From positions 3,286,001-3,350,000 of the forward strand of contig JAHREC010000011.1 in assembly GCA_020081605.1 (NCBI GenBank): a stretch of 64,000 nucleotides of DNA, read 5' to 3'. Positions 12,658-25,008 of the stretch are shown piece after piece. The DNA is from Albifimbria verrucaria. Taxonomy: Eukaryota > Ascomycota > Sordariomycetes > Hypocreales > Stachybotryaceae. The first letter of the stretch is position 1; each line of letters opens with the position of its first letter. A model generated the notes under the pieces. That model was not told the DNA's origin. It saw nothing but the letters and a program-made list of their open reading frames with translations, and did not search any database. The position numbers and the translations under genes were made by a program.

Positions 12658-12821
12658 GTGAGGTTGGGCGTGTATGTTTGTTTGTCTGGTATAGCGTGCA
12701 AGCGGGTGTAACCAAGGCCCTGGCTGGTATCTATGAATTTTGTTGTGTTTATAGTCTAGACTGCCTAAGTTACTGTATTACTTACTTAGTTGACACAACA
12801 AAGTGGTCGATGAGAGCAGGT

Positions 12822-12847
12822 CTGGCTGGCTGGCTGGCTGGCTGGCT
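12822..12847. repeat. (CTGG)n microsatellite
   Basis: About six perfect tandem copies of CTGG. Confidence 0.9.
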
Positions 12848-12920
12848 GAACTTCCCGCTGCAACAAACCAAGGCACGCACGCAGTCCTTGTGGCTGTTGC
12901 ATCGTCGTCATCACCGTCTT

Positions 12921-12992
12921 TGACTTTTCTTTTTCTTGCTTTTCTTTTTCCTTCTTTTCCTTCTTTTGCTTTCTTTTTCTTTTTCCCTCTCT
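12921..12992. repeat. T/C-rich tract (CTTTTT-type)
   Basis: An imperfect polypyrimidine tract of repeated CTTTTC/CTTTTT units. Confidence 0.8.
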
Positions 12993-13110
12993 GGCTCGCC
13001 CACTGTTTCATCGTTTGCTGTTGCTGAATCGGCTTGAAACTCACGTGCCTGGCTAGGAGGCCTAGTGCCAGGCTACGCATAACTCCACACCTACCTAGTA
13101 TGGCTGCCAT

Positions 13111-13153
13111 CTATCCATCCATCCATCTACCTATCTATCTCTCTCTCTCTCTA
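13111..13153. repeat. CATC / CTAT / CT compound microsatellite
   Basis: Tandem CATC units grade into CTAT and then CT repeats. Confidence 0.85.
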
Positions 13154-13366
13154 CCACCACACAGCATCGACATCGAGGCAACGCCACGCGCAACAGAATT
13201 AACGAAAACTACCATTAATTAAATCAAGTGTGAGAATGTTCAATACAGTACAGTATAGTATACATAACCACAAGCCCGGAACTCCTGTCTCTCAGACAAT
13301 GCCTCTCTTACACAACTCGTACACGGCCAATGCCACTCCGCACCCATCCTTCATCGTTCGTCATCT

Positions 13367-14082
13367 TTATTTCATGGATATGATCTCTTCATCATCGTCA
13401 TCCATCTCGGCGTCCATCAGTGGGAACCTCTCCACGCCCTTCTGCAACTTGTCCTGAAGCGACTTCAGCCTCTTCTCAATGTCGCTGCTGCAGTCGGGCA
13501 CCAGCTCCAGCGTCCCCGTGTCAGTGACTCGAGCACCTTCTCCACCACCTGCAGCACCCGCACCACCGTCTTGGTGATGGCGTTATTGCCGAAGATTTCA
13601 ACCGAGTCGACGATGGAAGAGACCACGTCCTTGGCAACGTCCACGGACTGTCATCTGGTTAGCAGTGACACCACAACCACGGATGGGGAGCAGCCAACGC
13701 ATTCGCTTACATTCTTCATCGACACGCAGATCTTGTCCTGCTCAGTCTTTGTAAAGGTATCTGGCGTGCGTTCCATGGTGCTGATGCCAGCAACGGCATC
13801 AACTGCATTCTTGATGAGTACTTCAAAATCGGCCGACATTTTCTACACCAAAATGTGTCAGCCACATGATTGGTTCATCCAATCTTCACCACCTCCTGGG
13901 TAACATACCGGAATCGCATCTTCAACCATGGACGCATCAATGTTCTCGCTGGTGCCGATGATCTTGTTAGATGTCTCTGTGAAAGCGCTGAACGAGTCCA
14001 CCAGCTGGTTGGCGCTCATCTCGGCCTGCACGCCGCGCGCTGCGAGGGCGACGCCATACAAGGTCAAGACGTTGAAATGCAT
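13367..14082 (-). CDS. Small secreted protein, HsbA / cell-wall galactomannoprotein-like
   Basis: This is a predicted extracellular protein of about 195 aa. Residues 1-20 form a signal peptide with an AARGVQA-type cleavage region. The rest is helical and lacks tryptophan. A motif order of FT..EQ..IC, then a valine-rich helix, then a C-terminal PDC segment resembles the HsbA/galactomannoprotein family, whose members bind hydrophobic surfaces or sit in the wall. The tail is acidic (DDDDEE). Exons on the minus strand are 14082-13909, 13842-13711 and 13647-13367, all in phase 0; introns have GT/AG ends. One base is missing near 13524-13526, after which the true frame reads to TAA at 13367. The secreted nature is well supported; the family name is a moderate inference from the layout. 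Confidence 0.6.
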
Positions 14083-15521
14083 GTTAATGGCTGCTTTATT
14101 GGCGGTGTTTAATAAAAGTTATTGGTAGGCTCTAGCTTATTTTGTATGAAGCTTTGGGGTTGTGTTGGAAAGAGGTGATGAGTGAGATGGTTCTATCCAC
14201 GAAATACCTGGCTTTGGCCTCAAGATTTATACATCTTTGGATGGCTCTCTTCCTCCAAGTCTTTACCACGTCACCTCCGTTCGTTGCCTTGGTGAGTCTT
14301 TCATGGACCGGATCTGCCCTCAACTCGACAGATTAGATTAGGATCAGCCAGCTCTCACGCAGGTTGAGGTCCACATCTCAGCAACAAACGTCAGAGATCA
14401 AGCCAGGAGAAAATTCCGAGATACCCATCAGCATCATACAATATGATATGGGAGTTGAAGTCCCTGCCCTCTCATCAGCCTATTCTACTCCCATCACACA
14501 TCGAACCATAGGTCCGCCCGACGTCCCAGCAACGAGACTGAGGATATGGTAACTGATTCTGCTAACTACAGAAGTCCACAGATTATGTCATGGGATCTGG
14601 GATTCTTCACAATGGATAGGTATTGTCGACGGAATGTAGATCCACTGCCCTCAGACACCTGGATGCCAACGAGGCGGATCGTCTGTCCAGTAGAGCGTGA
14701 TGAACAATGGCACGAGAAATATGCGATGATTTCGGATTCCTAGTCACTAGTCGTATGGAGAGGCCGACGTCATTCATTGCCGGCTTCTTCATGATTTAGA
14801 CAAATTCGGTCACGATTGATTCGGTACGCCATTTTTTATCGCCTTGGCGAGGCTAGAGTGGAATGTCTCTGAGTTGGGTCTGCTAGCACTAGGCCAGACG
14901 TGCCAATACTACGGTAACGGACTCTATGTAAGTCATGCCTTGAGCCACTATTGCTTATGATATCTGTCAAAGGACAAGAGGTAGAAGACGGAAGATCCAT
15001 ATGGTGAGAACCATCATGCTCGGTGTCAAACACGAAAAATACGGATCCACAAGAGTCACTGCCTTGATATACCCGTTCACACTCGGCGCATACCCTTACG
15101 GTATCAGATCGAGGTCTTACCCACAGGGCCCTGCAGCACCGGCTTTTGTTGGACATGGCTCTTATCTCCGCATCCCAATGCCGGGGCTACTATCGACTTT
15201 GCAGCATGGAAGCCCAATTCAACTCATGATGTCCGCCGCCAAGTGCTGACAAATGTGCACATATACACAAACAATTTGTCTCCTTGCTCACATAGTTTGT
15301 AATCTATACCCACAGAGCCATATTATCATGAATAGTACGCAAGAGTATATAAAGTAGATAAAGTATATGTTCTATAATGCTATAATCCAAGCTGTTCCTC
15401 AGTTAACCAGTGCCCATTGCAGAGATATCTCACAGAGGTGTCTCATTCTTGAAGCAGCACATTGTCTTCTGAACCCCTGAACCTGAGTCGCCCCATTCCA
15501 GCAAGACCCCATCCGCTAGTC
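14083..15521. other. Unassigned spacer between divergent genes
   Basis: This is 1.4 kb between the HsbA-like gene (-) and the enoyl reductase (+), so both promoters lie here. It contains only frames of up to about 106 codons with no recognisable motif, even after allowing the deletion-type errors seen elsewhere. A decayed gene cannot be excluded. Confidence 0.4.
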
Positions 15522-16684
15522 ATGGCGCAGAACCAAGGAATCAAGATCATCTCCGCCGGCAAGGCTGGGATTGTGGATCTCCGTCGCCGCCTAAGCTGCC
15601 GGCCGACGACTACATCCTCGTCCGGACTACCGCCGTAGCCGTCAACCCCACCGACTGGAAGCACATCTGGGATGCCGATCAGGCCGGCTGTGTGGGGTGC
15701 CTAGTCGGATGCGACTATGCGGGTATCGTGGAGGAGGTTGGACCAGCCGTCACTAAGCCTTTTAAGAAGGGCGACCGTATCTGTGGCCCGGTGAACGGAG
15801 CGTGAGTTTTCCTTTATAAGTGCCCATCATAGTTGGCCCATGCCGCGTCTTACCAGTGTTGTAATCCTGACGTGAACTGCTTCAGAAACGGTGCCAAGGC
15901 GACAGACGGTGCGTTCGCCAAGTACATCACTGTCAAGGGCGACCTCCAGATCCACACCCCGGACAACATCACCGACGAAGAGGCCGCCACCTTTGGCATC
16001 GCCATCGTCACTGTCGGCCAGGGCCTGTACCAGCACCTGAAGCTCCCCTGCCCAGCGAGGAGACGGCCAGGAACCCTCAGGGACACCCATCTTCATCTAC
16101 GGCGGCAGCACCGCCATGGGCGTCACCGGCGTCCAATACGCCAAGCTGTCCGGCTACACCGTCATAACCACGGCGTCGCCCCGCAATTTCGACTACGTCC
16201 GGTCCTCGGCGCCGACCACGTCCTGGACTACAACTCGCCCACGCTGGTTGAAGACGTCCGCGCCCTGACCGGCGACAAGCTGCGCCACGCGTGGGACTGC
16301 ATCTCGACCGAGGAGTCCACCGTCCTGTGCGCCAAGGTGCTCTCCACCACCGAGCCGGACTGCAAGATCCGGACGCTCCTCCCGCCCGCCGCGGAGGCCG
16401 CCACCGCCGCGAACCCAAACGTCACGGACGTAGATCTCACCATCTACTACAAGGTCTTCGGCGAGCCGTTCAAGCTGTTTAAGCTGTACGAGCCGGAACT
16501 TGAGTACTACGAGTTCGGCAAGTCCTTCTGGGAGCTGAGCAGACAGCTGTTCGCCGAGGGCAAGGTCAAGCCCATCCGGGTCACCAAGAACCGCGGCGGC
16601 AGCGGCCTGGAGGGTGTCCTGGTTGGGGTGGAAGAGGTAAGGGCTGGTAAGGTGAGCGGCGAGAAGCTCGTGTACACTATGTAA
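15522..16684 (+). CDS. MDR-family zinc-binding-type oxidoreductase / trans-enoyl reductase (ToxD-like)
   Basis: This is a medium-chain dehydrogenase/reductase of about 360 aa (corrected). The N-terminal catalytic fold shows AVAVNPTDWKH and GCDYAGIVEEVG. The NADPH-binding half shows the nucleotide loop IYGGSTAMGVTGVQYAK and LGADHVLDY. The end reads GKVSGEKLVYTM. The sequence belongs with fungal ToxD-like proteins and stand-alone trans-acting enoyl reductases such as the LovC type. The structural zinc loop is absent, as is usual there. The intron is 15802-15885 (84 nt). Four single bases are missing: near 15577, in cccc 16045-16048, in ggg 16080-16082, and near 16203-16205. No polyketide synthase or other biosynthetic gene is in the window, so the substrate is unknown and a general detoxifying reductase is equally possible. 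Confidence 0.8.
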
Positions 16685-17065
16685 GCGGAAGATGGAACAC
16701 GTGAACCGGTTAGATAGCTCTTTCGAAGGAGCCGGGCCTGTATCTATCATGTTAATAATACTTCACGAGACGAATGCCAATGATCTTTTAGCCTACCGTG
16801 CCGCTTTGTCCATATTTCCTCAACATCAATCCACATAAAACAAAGAGAGTCCGGTCATTTGCGCTCAAGTAAGCAAGCAATAGTGTACCAAACACATCCG
16901 TAACGCAATGCTAATCTGTTCATTTATCATATCTGTCGTAACGCGTACATTTACGCATGGCCATGGGCCAATTCTATCTGTAATCTAACGCCTTGGCCGT
17001 ATGCCACAAACTTTCACGCTTTCCACAGTACCAAAATTTCATTAAATACGATGCAACAAAGTAAC
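16685..17065. other. Convergent 3' spacer
   Basis: An A/T-rich 381-base spacer between two convergent genes; no feature is recognised. Confidence 0.5.
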
Positions 17066-19575
17066 TTAGAGACGTTCATCAGCGTCTGAGTCGGAGTCCC
17101 AGATCTCAGGTGGAGCCTATCATCTTGAAGCAGGCTGTCAGAGAGCATTTGGCTCTTTGATAACAAGATCTGGGAAGAGCCCGGGAGGGCGACACCAGAT
17201 GGTAGCTGGGCTACAACAGACTCGCCATAGTCTTGGTAGCTTAAGTTGCTGGACGAGTCGTGACGCATGTGTGGCGGGAGCTTCGATGGGCTGGACATTT
17301 CATACGTTGACGTTTGTGAGACAGTTGTAGCTTGAGACGGACGGACAGCTGTCTGGTCATCCACCAGTGCTGGGGCGGCGTCGTCGGTTGGCCTTAAAGG
17401 GGAGGCATAGCACTCGGTGACTCTGGTACGACATCTTCTTCGTCAGGCGTAGATGGAATCCTCGAGTCATCCGAAGTTTGAAACTGCGTCGAATGGGCGA
17501 TATCGCTTTGGATCTGCTCCTCGATCTGTTGGGAAACACTCAAACTCGGGTCTGGCGTCTTACCACTGGGCACTGACTTGGTGCCGCGCAGAGCTCGCGC
17601 CTTACCCTTCGGTTGTTGAGGACTCGTGGCTTCTTCATTCTGCGCTGCTGTCTCGACATTGTCATCGAATATTGCATGCCTCAGGTTCCACAACAGCTGT
17701 CCCACAACCGCAGGTGGCAAGTAGACGTAGCGCCCAATTTCCTCGTCGATCCAGCCATCTTCCCGCATATCCTCTTTATCCACGGGATTATTTAACTCAT
17801 AAATTTGTCGGAGGTGGTATCGCCACACTCCATCCGCTCGCTCACCAGCTTCAGGACAGGCCATATACCGCAGAAGCGTTCCGTCGTAAAGCCAGAAGCG
17901 AACAGCCTGTACTGGAGCTTTGAACGGCAGGAGGACATGAGTTTGATAGCCTTTGAGGATTCTATCGAGTATAGACGGCTCTACTGATAGCAGGATATCC
18001 GTCCGAACTGTAGCCGGAGGAAAATCTTGTAGAATATGGAGCGCAACACGCTGCGATTCAAGAGGTTGTGTAAGAGTTTGGTTTGATATGGGATGATGAA
18101 GAGGCATTCGAAGTCGCTTTGGTTTAGGTTGTGGCGGCAGTTGTTGCTTGGATGGCCCTTTGGGTGTGGAATCAGCTGTTTCGTCTGAAGTCGTATCCAT
18201 AGAACCGTGCTGCTCAGCTTCCTGCGGCTGTGGGGTTTTGGTCTCAGCCGACGTAGAACGTGAATGTTCCAGAGCTACAAATTCATTGACAGCAAACTGA
18301 GTCTCCGGACCGGCGTCGAATTCATCATCAGATTTTTCGGCATCTTCGACAAACGGCTCGTCGTCTTCCTCATCTGAGTCGGGGATCTCATGGATATGAC
18401 TAAACCTGCCACTTGTACGGGCCTGTTTCTTAGGCGATGATGATTTGGCCTCGCTTTGCTCTTGCTCGCGGTTGCCAAGCTCTGTGCTGCCTCCTCTTTT
18501 GCTAGGTTTTGTCGGACTGTTCAGGCTTGATGGCATGGAAGACGAAGATTCAACAAGGCGACTACTTGAAGGAGTTGCCTTGGTAGGTGTGGTCGATGGT
18601 GAACTCCAAGAATCCGTTGCGAATGTGTCTTCAACGACCAATTTCTGTGCGGTTGGTCGTGGCGTACCTCTGCGTCGAGGATTTGGTCTCCTGTGAATTC
18701 TGCCGGGATAATGTCATTTCTCGAAGACCTCTGTTTCAGTGGCGAGGTCTGCTTATCAGGCGGTCCATAACGGTTCATCATAGATGAAGTGGGCGTTTCT
18801 TGCTGGCTCGATGAAGGGATCTCAAATCGCAACCGCTTAGCAGGCGTTTGAGGAATGACAGATGTGGCGGGCGAATGCTGCTCTGCCGTGGTGGTGGTAT
18901 TTTTTGCCTGACTGGAGAGACATCCACCTGCTTCAGAATAGATCGAGACGGTCGATGCCGTGGGCTGGGACTGGTAGGGTCCCCAAGCCAGTCGGCAAAC
19001 CCGCCGTCCTCCTCATCATCAGAAGCCCTTATTAGGTCCTCTTCCCTTAGCAGCTGCGTGAGGGTTTGCGTGTGGTAATTGGAGCTAGGAGGATCACCCA
19101 AGGTCTTGCGTCGTGGTTTCTTGTTGGTCTTTTCGCTCTGCTTTTCCGTCTCGTCGCCCAAAGTTCGCCTCCTCTTGCTCTGCTGCGCGTCTTTAGCTTT
19201 CTGCTGTTTCGTCGAAGCTGCCCTACGCTTCCTTCCGCTCGAAACTGGTGGCTGGTCCTCCGCATCGGATTCGTGAAGCTCGGGATCCTTATTCTCCTTA
19301 TCGACGTCACCGCCATCGCTGTCTGTTTGCTTGGCAAAGTCCTCGGCCTCGCTGTCGGTCAGCTCAACCGAGTCGTCATTTTCGAAACTAGAGACAAAGT
19401 CGATCTGGGTCAAGGTTTGCTGCCTGAAAGTCCGGGCCTGCGGTTTGGGCGTTTTCTTGCCATATGTTCGCACGACCTTGCGACGAGGCGGGAACTGGGC
19501 TTGCTGCAGCGCGGGCGTAGAGTGGTAGACACGGCTTGGTGGAGGGATGCCACGGGAGCGTGTTTCTGGAGCCAT
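17066..19575 (-). CDS. Nuclear protein with ASCH/PUA-like domain
   Basis: This is a conserved Pezizomycotina protein of about 837 aa (corrected), starting MAPETRSRG. The N-terminal two thirds are disordered, basic and acidic in turn, with the repeated motif Q-T-L-T-Q (twice), KRRRTLG/RRKTLG repeats and a PATSVIPQTP segment. Short acidic patches (IPDSDEEDD) look like SUMO-interacting motifs. A folded domain lies around 17.7-18.05 kb (DILLSVEPSILDRIL...FWLYDGTLLRYM...YELNNPV...YLPPAVVGQLLWNL). From memory it matches the fungal ASCH/PUA-like domain, but the usual G-x-K-x-x-E signature is replaced by GYQTHV. The protein ends in PEIWDSDSDADERL. Bases are missing near 18888-18892, 18702-18706, 17399-17402 and 17109-17114. 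An in-frame ATG at 19620 is possible but less likely. Molecular function is unknown; RNA or modified-base binding is an inference from the fold. Confidence 0.7.
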
Positions 19576-20285
19576 GTTGCGATTTAAGTGATGGACGAGG
19601 TGTGACTTCCAACGCTCCACCGAGTCAAGCTCATCTTCGTCAATCTATGATCATGTGGGATGGAACATGTATGTCATGACTGGCTGATGCAGATGGCGTA
19701 AATGAGTTGGGTTGCGAACGCGTCGCGTAGAGGCAGGTACCTCAGCTGTAGTGGCTCTTGTAACCCAGGTACCTTTCGCAGGGCCCCTGCACGTCCTTGG
19801 TAGCTCTTGCTCGGAGAGTGGAGACGCGTTTGGGCTCTTGATGAGCACATGTACTGATGTATTTTGTCCCTTTTATAAGTACCTACCTACCTCCTCTAAG
19901 CAGGTACCTACCCAGATACCTTAGTACGTATCTACCTTACCGAGATAGGTATCCGTGCCTCATTGCCTGCTATACACTAAATGTAGATACCATTTCTACA
20001 CTCTTTGCTGCCATATCATATGCATGGCATAAGCTCCTATCCTGAGCCGTCTCAAACAGCGTTTCATCCCATTATTGGCACCTGTTTAGCCTCATAGTGG
20101 CCCTCTTCACCTCACGCAATTCATCATGGACATGTCAAATGGCTTCATGGCATTGAATATTTGTTTGATCCACAAGACATCCCTCTAATCAAATCATTGA
20201 AAGCCGCTTCCTCATGTAACTCCTATTTAGACACCCTTCATCTTGCAGAACATAGGTCGGTTCATACACGCGAGCCGTCATCTCT
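19576..20285. other. Spacer with GGTACCT / ACCTACC motifs
   Basis: This spacer contains the promoter of the ASCH-like gene and the 3' end of SEC3. It carries a cluster of short GGTACCT and TACCTACC elements (entry at 19730-19960). No gene is seen. Confidence 0.5.
19730..19960. repeat. Cluster of GGTACCT / TACCTACC elements
   Basis: Repeated short elements include AGGTACCT (three times), TACCTACCTACC and GTATCTACC. The same vocabulary recurs in at least six other spacers of this window and never in exons. Confidence 0.7.
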
Positions 20286-23200
20286 TCATCGGAACGCAGC
20301 CTTGACGTCGGCCCTAGGCCACTCAAACAGGATGTCACCTCCGTAGACATCTGTTGTGACCCTTCCAATTCTGCTCTCCACCTCTCCGTAAAAGCTCTCG
20401 CATTCGCGAAGGACCTTGGCCACCAAGCCTCGGCTTAGTGCGGGATCATCCGCGTCACCAAAGTGCTTCTCTACACGCTTCCGCAGCGCCTCGATACCCT
20501 TGCGTACCTCCTTTGAGTCGTAGTTGCTGAGTATCTTGTTGAATATGTTCTTGCTGTTGGATGGCTGGGCTGCAATCGACGAGGCAGGCTTGCCGCTCTG
20601 TAGCTGAGCCTCGATGTTCTCGAGCTGGTCCAAAAGCTTGCCCAGCGGCCTGCGCATCACCGCATTCAGGTAGAGCCCCATATGCTCATAGTACTCGGCG
20701 TTTGCATTTTCCTTCCATTCCTCTAGAACGTCCAAGCCCTGGGTATTTGTTTCTTCCAGGAAATGATTCATGTTCTCGATAAGGAGGATGTGGAAGTTGA
20801 GCGCTTCCTTATCCTCGGGATCAGCGGCGCCTCCTGCCACACCCACCGCTGGGTTCTCGCGTGCAATAACCTTCAGCGAATCAAACATGCATTTCAAAAT
20901 TCGGTCATATTCGCGATCAACGGTTCGACGCACTGCCAGGCTTGGATCAAGCCCAGCCAGCATATTCTCCACTGCGGTCGAGAACCCAGGAAGATACGGA
21001 AAAAGGAGATTACGCCCTTTCTCTTGTTGATCTTCACCTTCGTCTCCTCAATTGCTCGAAGTTGCTCATCAACGAACTTCTTGAACTTTCCTTCCAAGTT
21101 ACTGTGAAGCTTCTGCAAGAAAGTGTTCAAGAAGTCTTGATTGGACTGGCTCAGCTGAGCCAGCTTCTTTCAAAGGACGCAAGAACGCCAATGCCTTGCC
21201 TGTTGATTTTGGTTAGCATTTTTCTCCCATTTCAACTCGCTATACGTACAAAGGATCCTGTCCAATGACCCACTCCATGAGTCTCTGGACTTCCTGTTCG
21301 AGGAATGAAAAGATAACCTCCATAGACCGGGTGACACGGCGTGCTAATTCTCGGTCGGGCTCCATCAACCGGTGGCGTCGGAGGTCGCCTCCTCGGCGGT
21401 TGATCGGTCGGCTTGCGGCAACTGCGTCAGGAAGTCCAGGACTTCCAGTGTTGTTGCGTGGAAGAAATCGACGATGAAGTTCTGTTCCATCTCCACCAAC
21501 GGCAACAGATCATCCAAGACGCCCGCGAAGATTACGTATGGCAGGCTTCTGCTGTCAGCTCCGCTCTTGTCTACACTGGACTTGCTACCACCATCTGCCA
21601 GAGGCGAGCGTAGCGCCCTAGCCAGTGTCTGACTTCGCTTCACGGTTAATTTCCTGGCTGTAGTAGCCACGCCTTCCTGCTGCTTCTCGACTTGTGACGT
21701 GAAGAGAAGCTCCGCCTCTTCGCCAGTCGGCTTCTTCGCATTCTTTCGCGACACTGCTATCACGTTTTGGAACTGGCCACGATAGATTGGATGGCTCTTG
21801 TCCTGATAAATTTGGATGAGACGATTCCAGCTTTCCAGGTCGACATCTCGAGCGTAGAGCATCAGCGGGCTGTACTTCCAGAGAAGGTCCCTGCCAGCAT
21901 CTTGGTGGCTTGAATCGATCTTCCTTGACAAGGCGCCCTCAAGCGATCGCCTCGTCTCGGCGAATGCCTCGTCGAAATGACGAGTCATGAATTCACGCAG
22001 TCGTCGCATGAAGTAACTGCTTTGTTCCATATACATCTGCTTCTTTTCTTGAACGATCCTCATCTGACCATAGTCGCTGTTAAGACCCATAGCTTGATCA
22101 GGGTCCAGTGTTGCCTCCGTAGTGGTCTTGGTGGGCTCGCTGCCTCCGAGTGATGGGTCGATCTTGGTCATGGCTTTGAATAGTGTAACGAGTGCTGACT
22201 CAACTTCCTCGAGACCACGAACATCCTCCAATGGTGCTAATCGGAGTGCCTCTAGATCGTCTGCCGTAATGGCGCAGGTCTCCAGAAGAGACTCAAGCTC
22301 CTTCAGTAGAAGCTTCTGGTTAGCGGTTTGGACCTGAAGACCTTGACCTTGAGCCTCGATATACGCAATGTCTTCAGATAATGTCTGGCTGCCAGTTAGC
22401 AACGTGTCATAACGTTAAGGCGTTATGTCCAACTTACCGAAAGTTCGACAGCATACAGTGTAAGAAGGTTGTCCAGTTCCTCACACTCAGTCATGGCAAC
22501 ATCAATACCCTTCTTGATTGCATCCACCCTCTCATCCTCCTCTTCAAACCGTGCAAGCCATCCTCCAGCCTGTGCCTTGTTGATCTCACGGTCCAGGTCG
22601 GTCTTGAGGTCGTCGATATTAATAATTCGCATGGCTTTGCCTGGGACCCATCCGAAGTAATCCAACCACTTGCTGAACTCTTCACTGCGGTCGTCCAACA
22701 CTGTAGGATTAATACCAAGGCTCTGGAGGTATTTAGCATCATTACCAACGACGACAGAGCGGCGAGGCACTTCGGGTACATCCTTGGTAGGCAGCGGCTC
22801 GTCCTTCTTGGTTTCCTTGGCTTCCTCTTTGACGGGCTCTGGTTTGGGAACTTCCTGTACACTCTTTGGTCTAGTAGAGGTGGGAACAGTAATTTTGACT
22901 TCCGGGACGATGGAATCTCGCTGCGGGGACTTCGGCGGCTCGGGAATTGGGAAGCTATTGCCACGCGAGAGAGGACGAGGTGGCGCGGGGACTACGCCTG
23001 TAATTCCATCAGGGCCTTCTTGGCTGGCCTTCTCTTGAGCCTGGCGCAGACGCTCTCCAGCACCACCAGGTCGAGGCTTGAAAGCACCTGCTGTGGACGC
23101 CGCCTTCCAGAAACTACCAGCAATGTCTCCCTTGGACTTTTTAGATTTGATCATCGGGCCAAGACCTGGCCGTGATTCTTCAGGTTCAACAGGCGTATTG

Positions 23201-25008
23201 GGAACCGTTCCCGTTTCAGTAGTCGGTACCGGCGATACGGGGAATGGTGATACTGGTAGGGTTGACGCCGACTGAGGCGACGTGGCATTTATAGTAGGCG
23301 AGGAAGTATCGAGAACCTCGACAGGCGCAGGTTCAGGCTTGGGGGTCAAGGGGTTTAGGGGTTCGATATTGATATTGCTTGGCGGTGGTGGTGTAGCAGA
23401 AACGATAGGCACCGCGGGAAGGGCAGTCACTGGTGGTGCAGTAGGGGTGCCAATTGCTCAACAGGAGTCTTTGGTCTGCTGTATGCCACAGGTGCTAGAG
23501 GTGCAGGGGTAAGCGAAGACGCAGTAGCAGCAGGGGATGGTGTACGTGGGAGGTTCGCAAGGGACTGGGGCGTCTCCGATTCCTGGGTATTTGTGTTCAG
23601 GGAGGATGACCTCGCTGGGTGTGCTCCGCCGGAAGGCTTGCGAGGTGACATACGATCTGCACTTCGTGGAGGTGGCGCCACGGGGTCTCTCCTGGCCGCT
23701 GGGCTCATGAGAGGAGGCGGAACCAGATCTCTATCCTGGGGCCTGGATGGGTCCATGGGTGGTCTTCTTCTCTCTGGTGGCGGCTTCTCTCCAGGTTGCG
23801 CGAATTGTGGTGATGGCTGCAAGTCTTGGGCAGGTTCAGGAGATTCTCGCATCTCACCGAATCGTCCGTAGGCTCCGGAACCAGACATGCCACCTCGAGA
23901 GCGGGGAGGGATGCTGGAGGCATCGTCACTCCTGGTGGCAAAGGAGTTGGACACAGACTCCTGGCTCCTGTTGCTCTGAGAAGCCAAGCGCGGAGGGAAC
24001 TGTCTGTCCCTAGACGCACTTGAATCGAAGCTGCCAGCAGGTGATCCGGAGCCATTTGGTGGAGCTCGGACGGGTGGTGTCCTAGGATAACGAGGCAGCT
24101 CGGGTCCGGAAGGCATGAGAGGTGGTGTAGGTTGGGGCGGTGGTACGGCATTCATGCTCTGCTGGACCGGCACCGGCACCGGCTCCGGTGGCGGAGGCCT
24201 CGACGCAGGAGCTGGGGTGGGGTTGGAGCACCGGCAGACCGCCGTCCAACCCCATGACTTGGTCCAACTCCCTTGGCTCAAAGCCTCTGAGCTCCGGCAC
24301 CTTGCCACCAGTATATTTGGCATATATCTTGATAAGGCTGGCAATGAAGAACTTCTTTTCTTTATCCGACTGGGCTTGCCAGTAATAAGGCTTCCCCAGT
24401 GTGACGGTAAAGCCAGTGTCTCCAGCCCATTCTCGCTGATTAGGGTTGGTTTGTAGACTAGTGAAGGATTCGATGCAGGACAGATCATCGAGGTTCCAGG
24501 TTTTGCCGATGGAGAATGTGCCATTGAGATTCTCCTTAGACTTGTGCATACGGACGCGACCGGACTTGCGAACGGCGACTATGATAACACGGGGCTTCTC
24601 GACATCGGGTGTTCGAGCCTGTGGCGGAGGCGGCGAGGTGGGATAAGACGAGTACTCGGTGATTCTGATGTGGGTGATGTAAGTTTCGAGGACTATGAGG
24701 TAGAGGTCAGCGTAAGCTCAGTCTTGGTGTGCCGCGATATAGTCACTCGTCGGTGACCTTGGTTTGTGCTGGTTCCTCGACGGAGACAGGATCGGTTGAG
24801 GTTACGTCGTAGATGTTGGGCGATTGGGCGAGTCAGGTTCAAGGAGCATCTACAGACGATGCAGGCAGAGAGTCGGTGGTGAGCACTTACTGGAACCGTC
24901 GACATCCTTCTTGTTGAAACAACTATCTACGATGCGGCGCTTCTCATCCTCGAATCGCTCCGCCCTGCTGGCAGCTGAGCCGAGGCCAGCTCCATTTGCG
25001 CGGTCCAT
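20286..25008 (-). CDS. sec3: Exocyst complex component SEC3
   Basis: This is the exocyst subunit that marks sites of polarized secretion and binds plasma-membrane phosphoinositide; corrected length about 1475 aa. The N-terminus starts with MDRANGAG and leads into the PIP2-binding PH-like domain (FEDEKRRIVDSCF, then VAVRKSGRVRMHKSKEN and FSIGKTWNLDDL). A long proline/serine-rich disordered linker follows (about 23.2-24.25 kb), then a coiled coil (EDIAYIEAQGQGLQVQ), then the helical exocyst core to TGA at 20286. Minus-strand exons are 25008-24891, 24692-22438, 22384-21250 and 21199-20286; introns are 198, 53 and 50 nt. Missing bases: a net two near gggg 24219-24222, one in gggg 23444-23447, and one each near 21368, 21166-21168 and 20988-20990. 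With these the exons sum exactly to 1476 codons. Confidence 0.93.

Larger units (their letters stand above)
12520..13366. other. Low-complexity intergenic spacer
   Basis: This spacer is the 5' side of the HD gene and the 3' side of the HsbA-like gene. It is dominated by simple sequence: a purine run, (CTGG)n, a T/C tract and CATC/CTAT repeats, listed separately. No gene is recognised. Confidence 0.6.

Noticed and set aside
13111..13153. Short repeats as a possible CRISPR-like array
   Set aside because: Simple tetranucleotide microsatellite with no spacer structure.
22381..23175. 264-codon plus-strand frame
   Set aside because: Shadow of the SEC3 linker and coiled-coil exon on the opposite strand; no motif or splice structure of its own.
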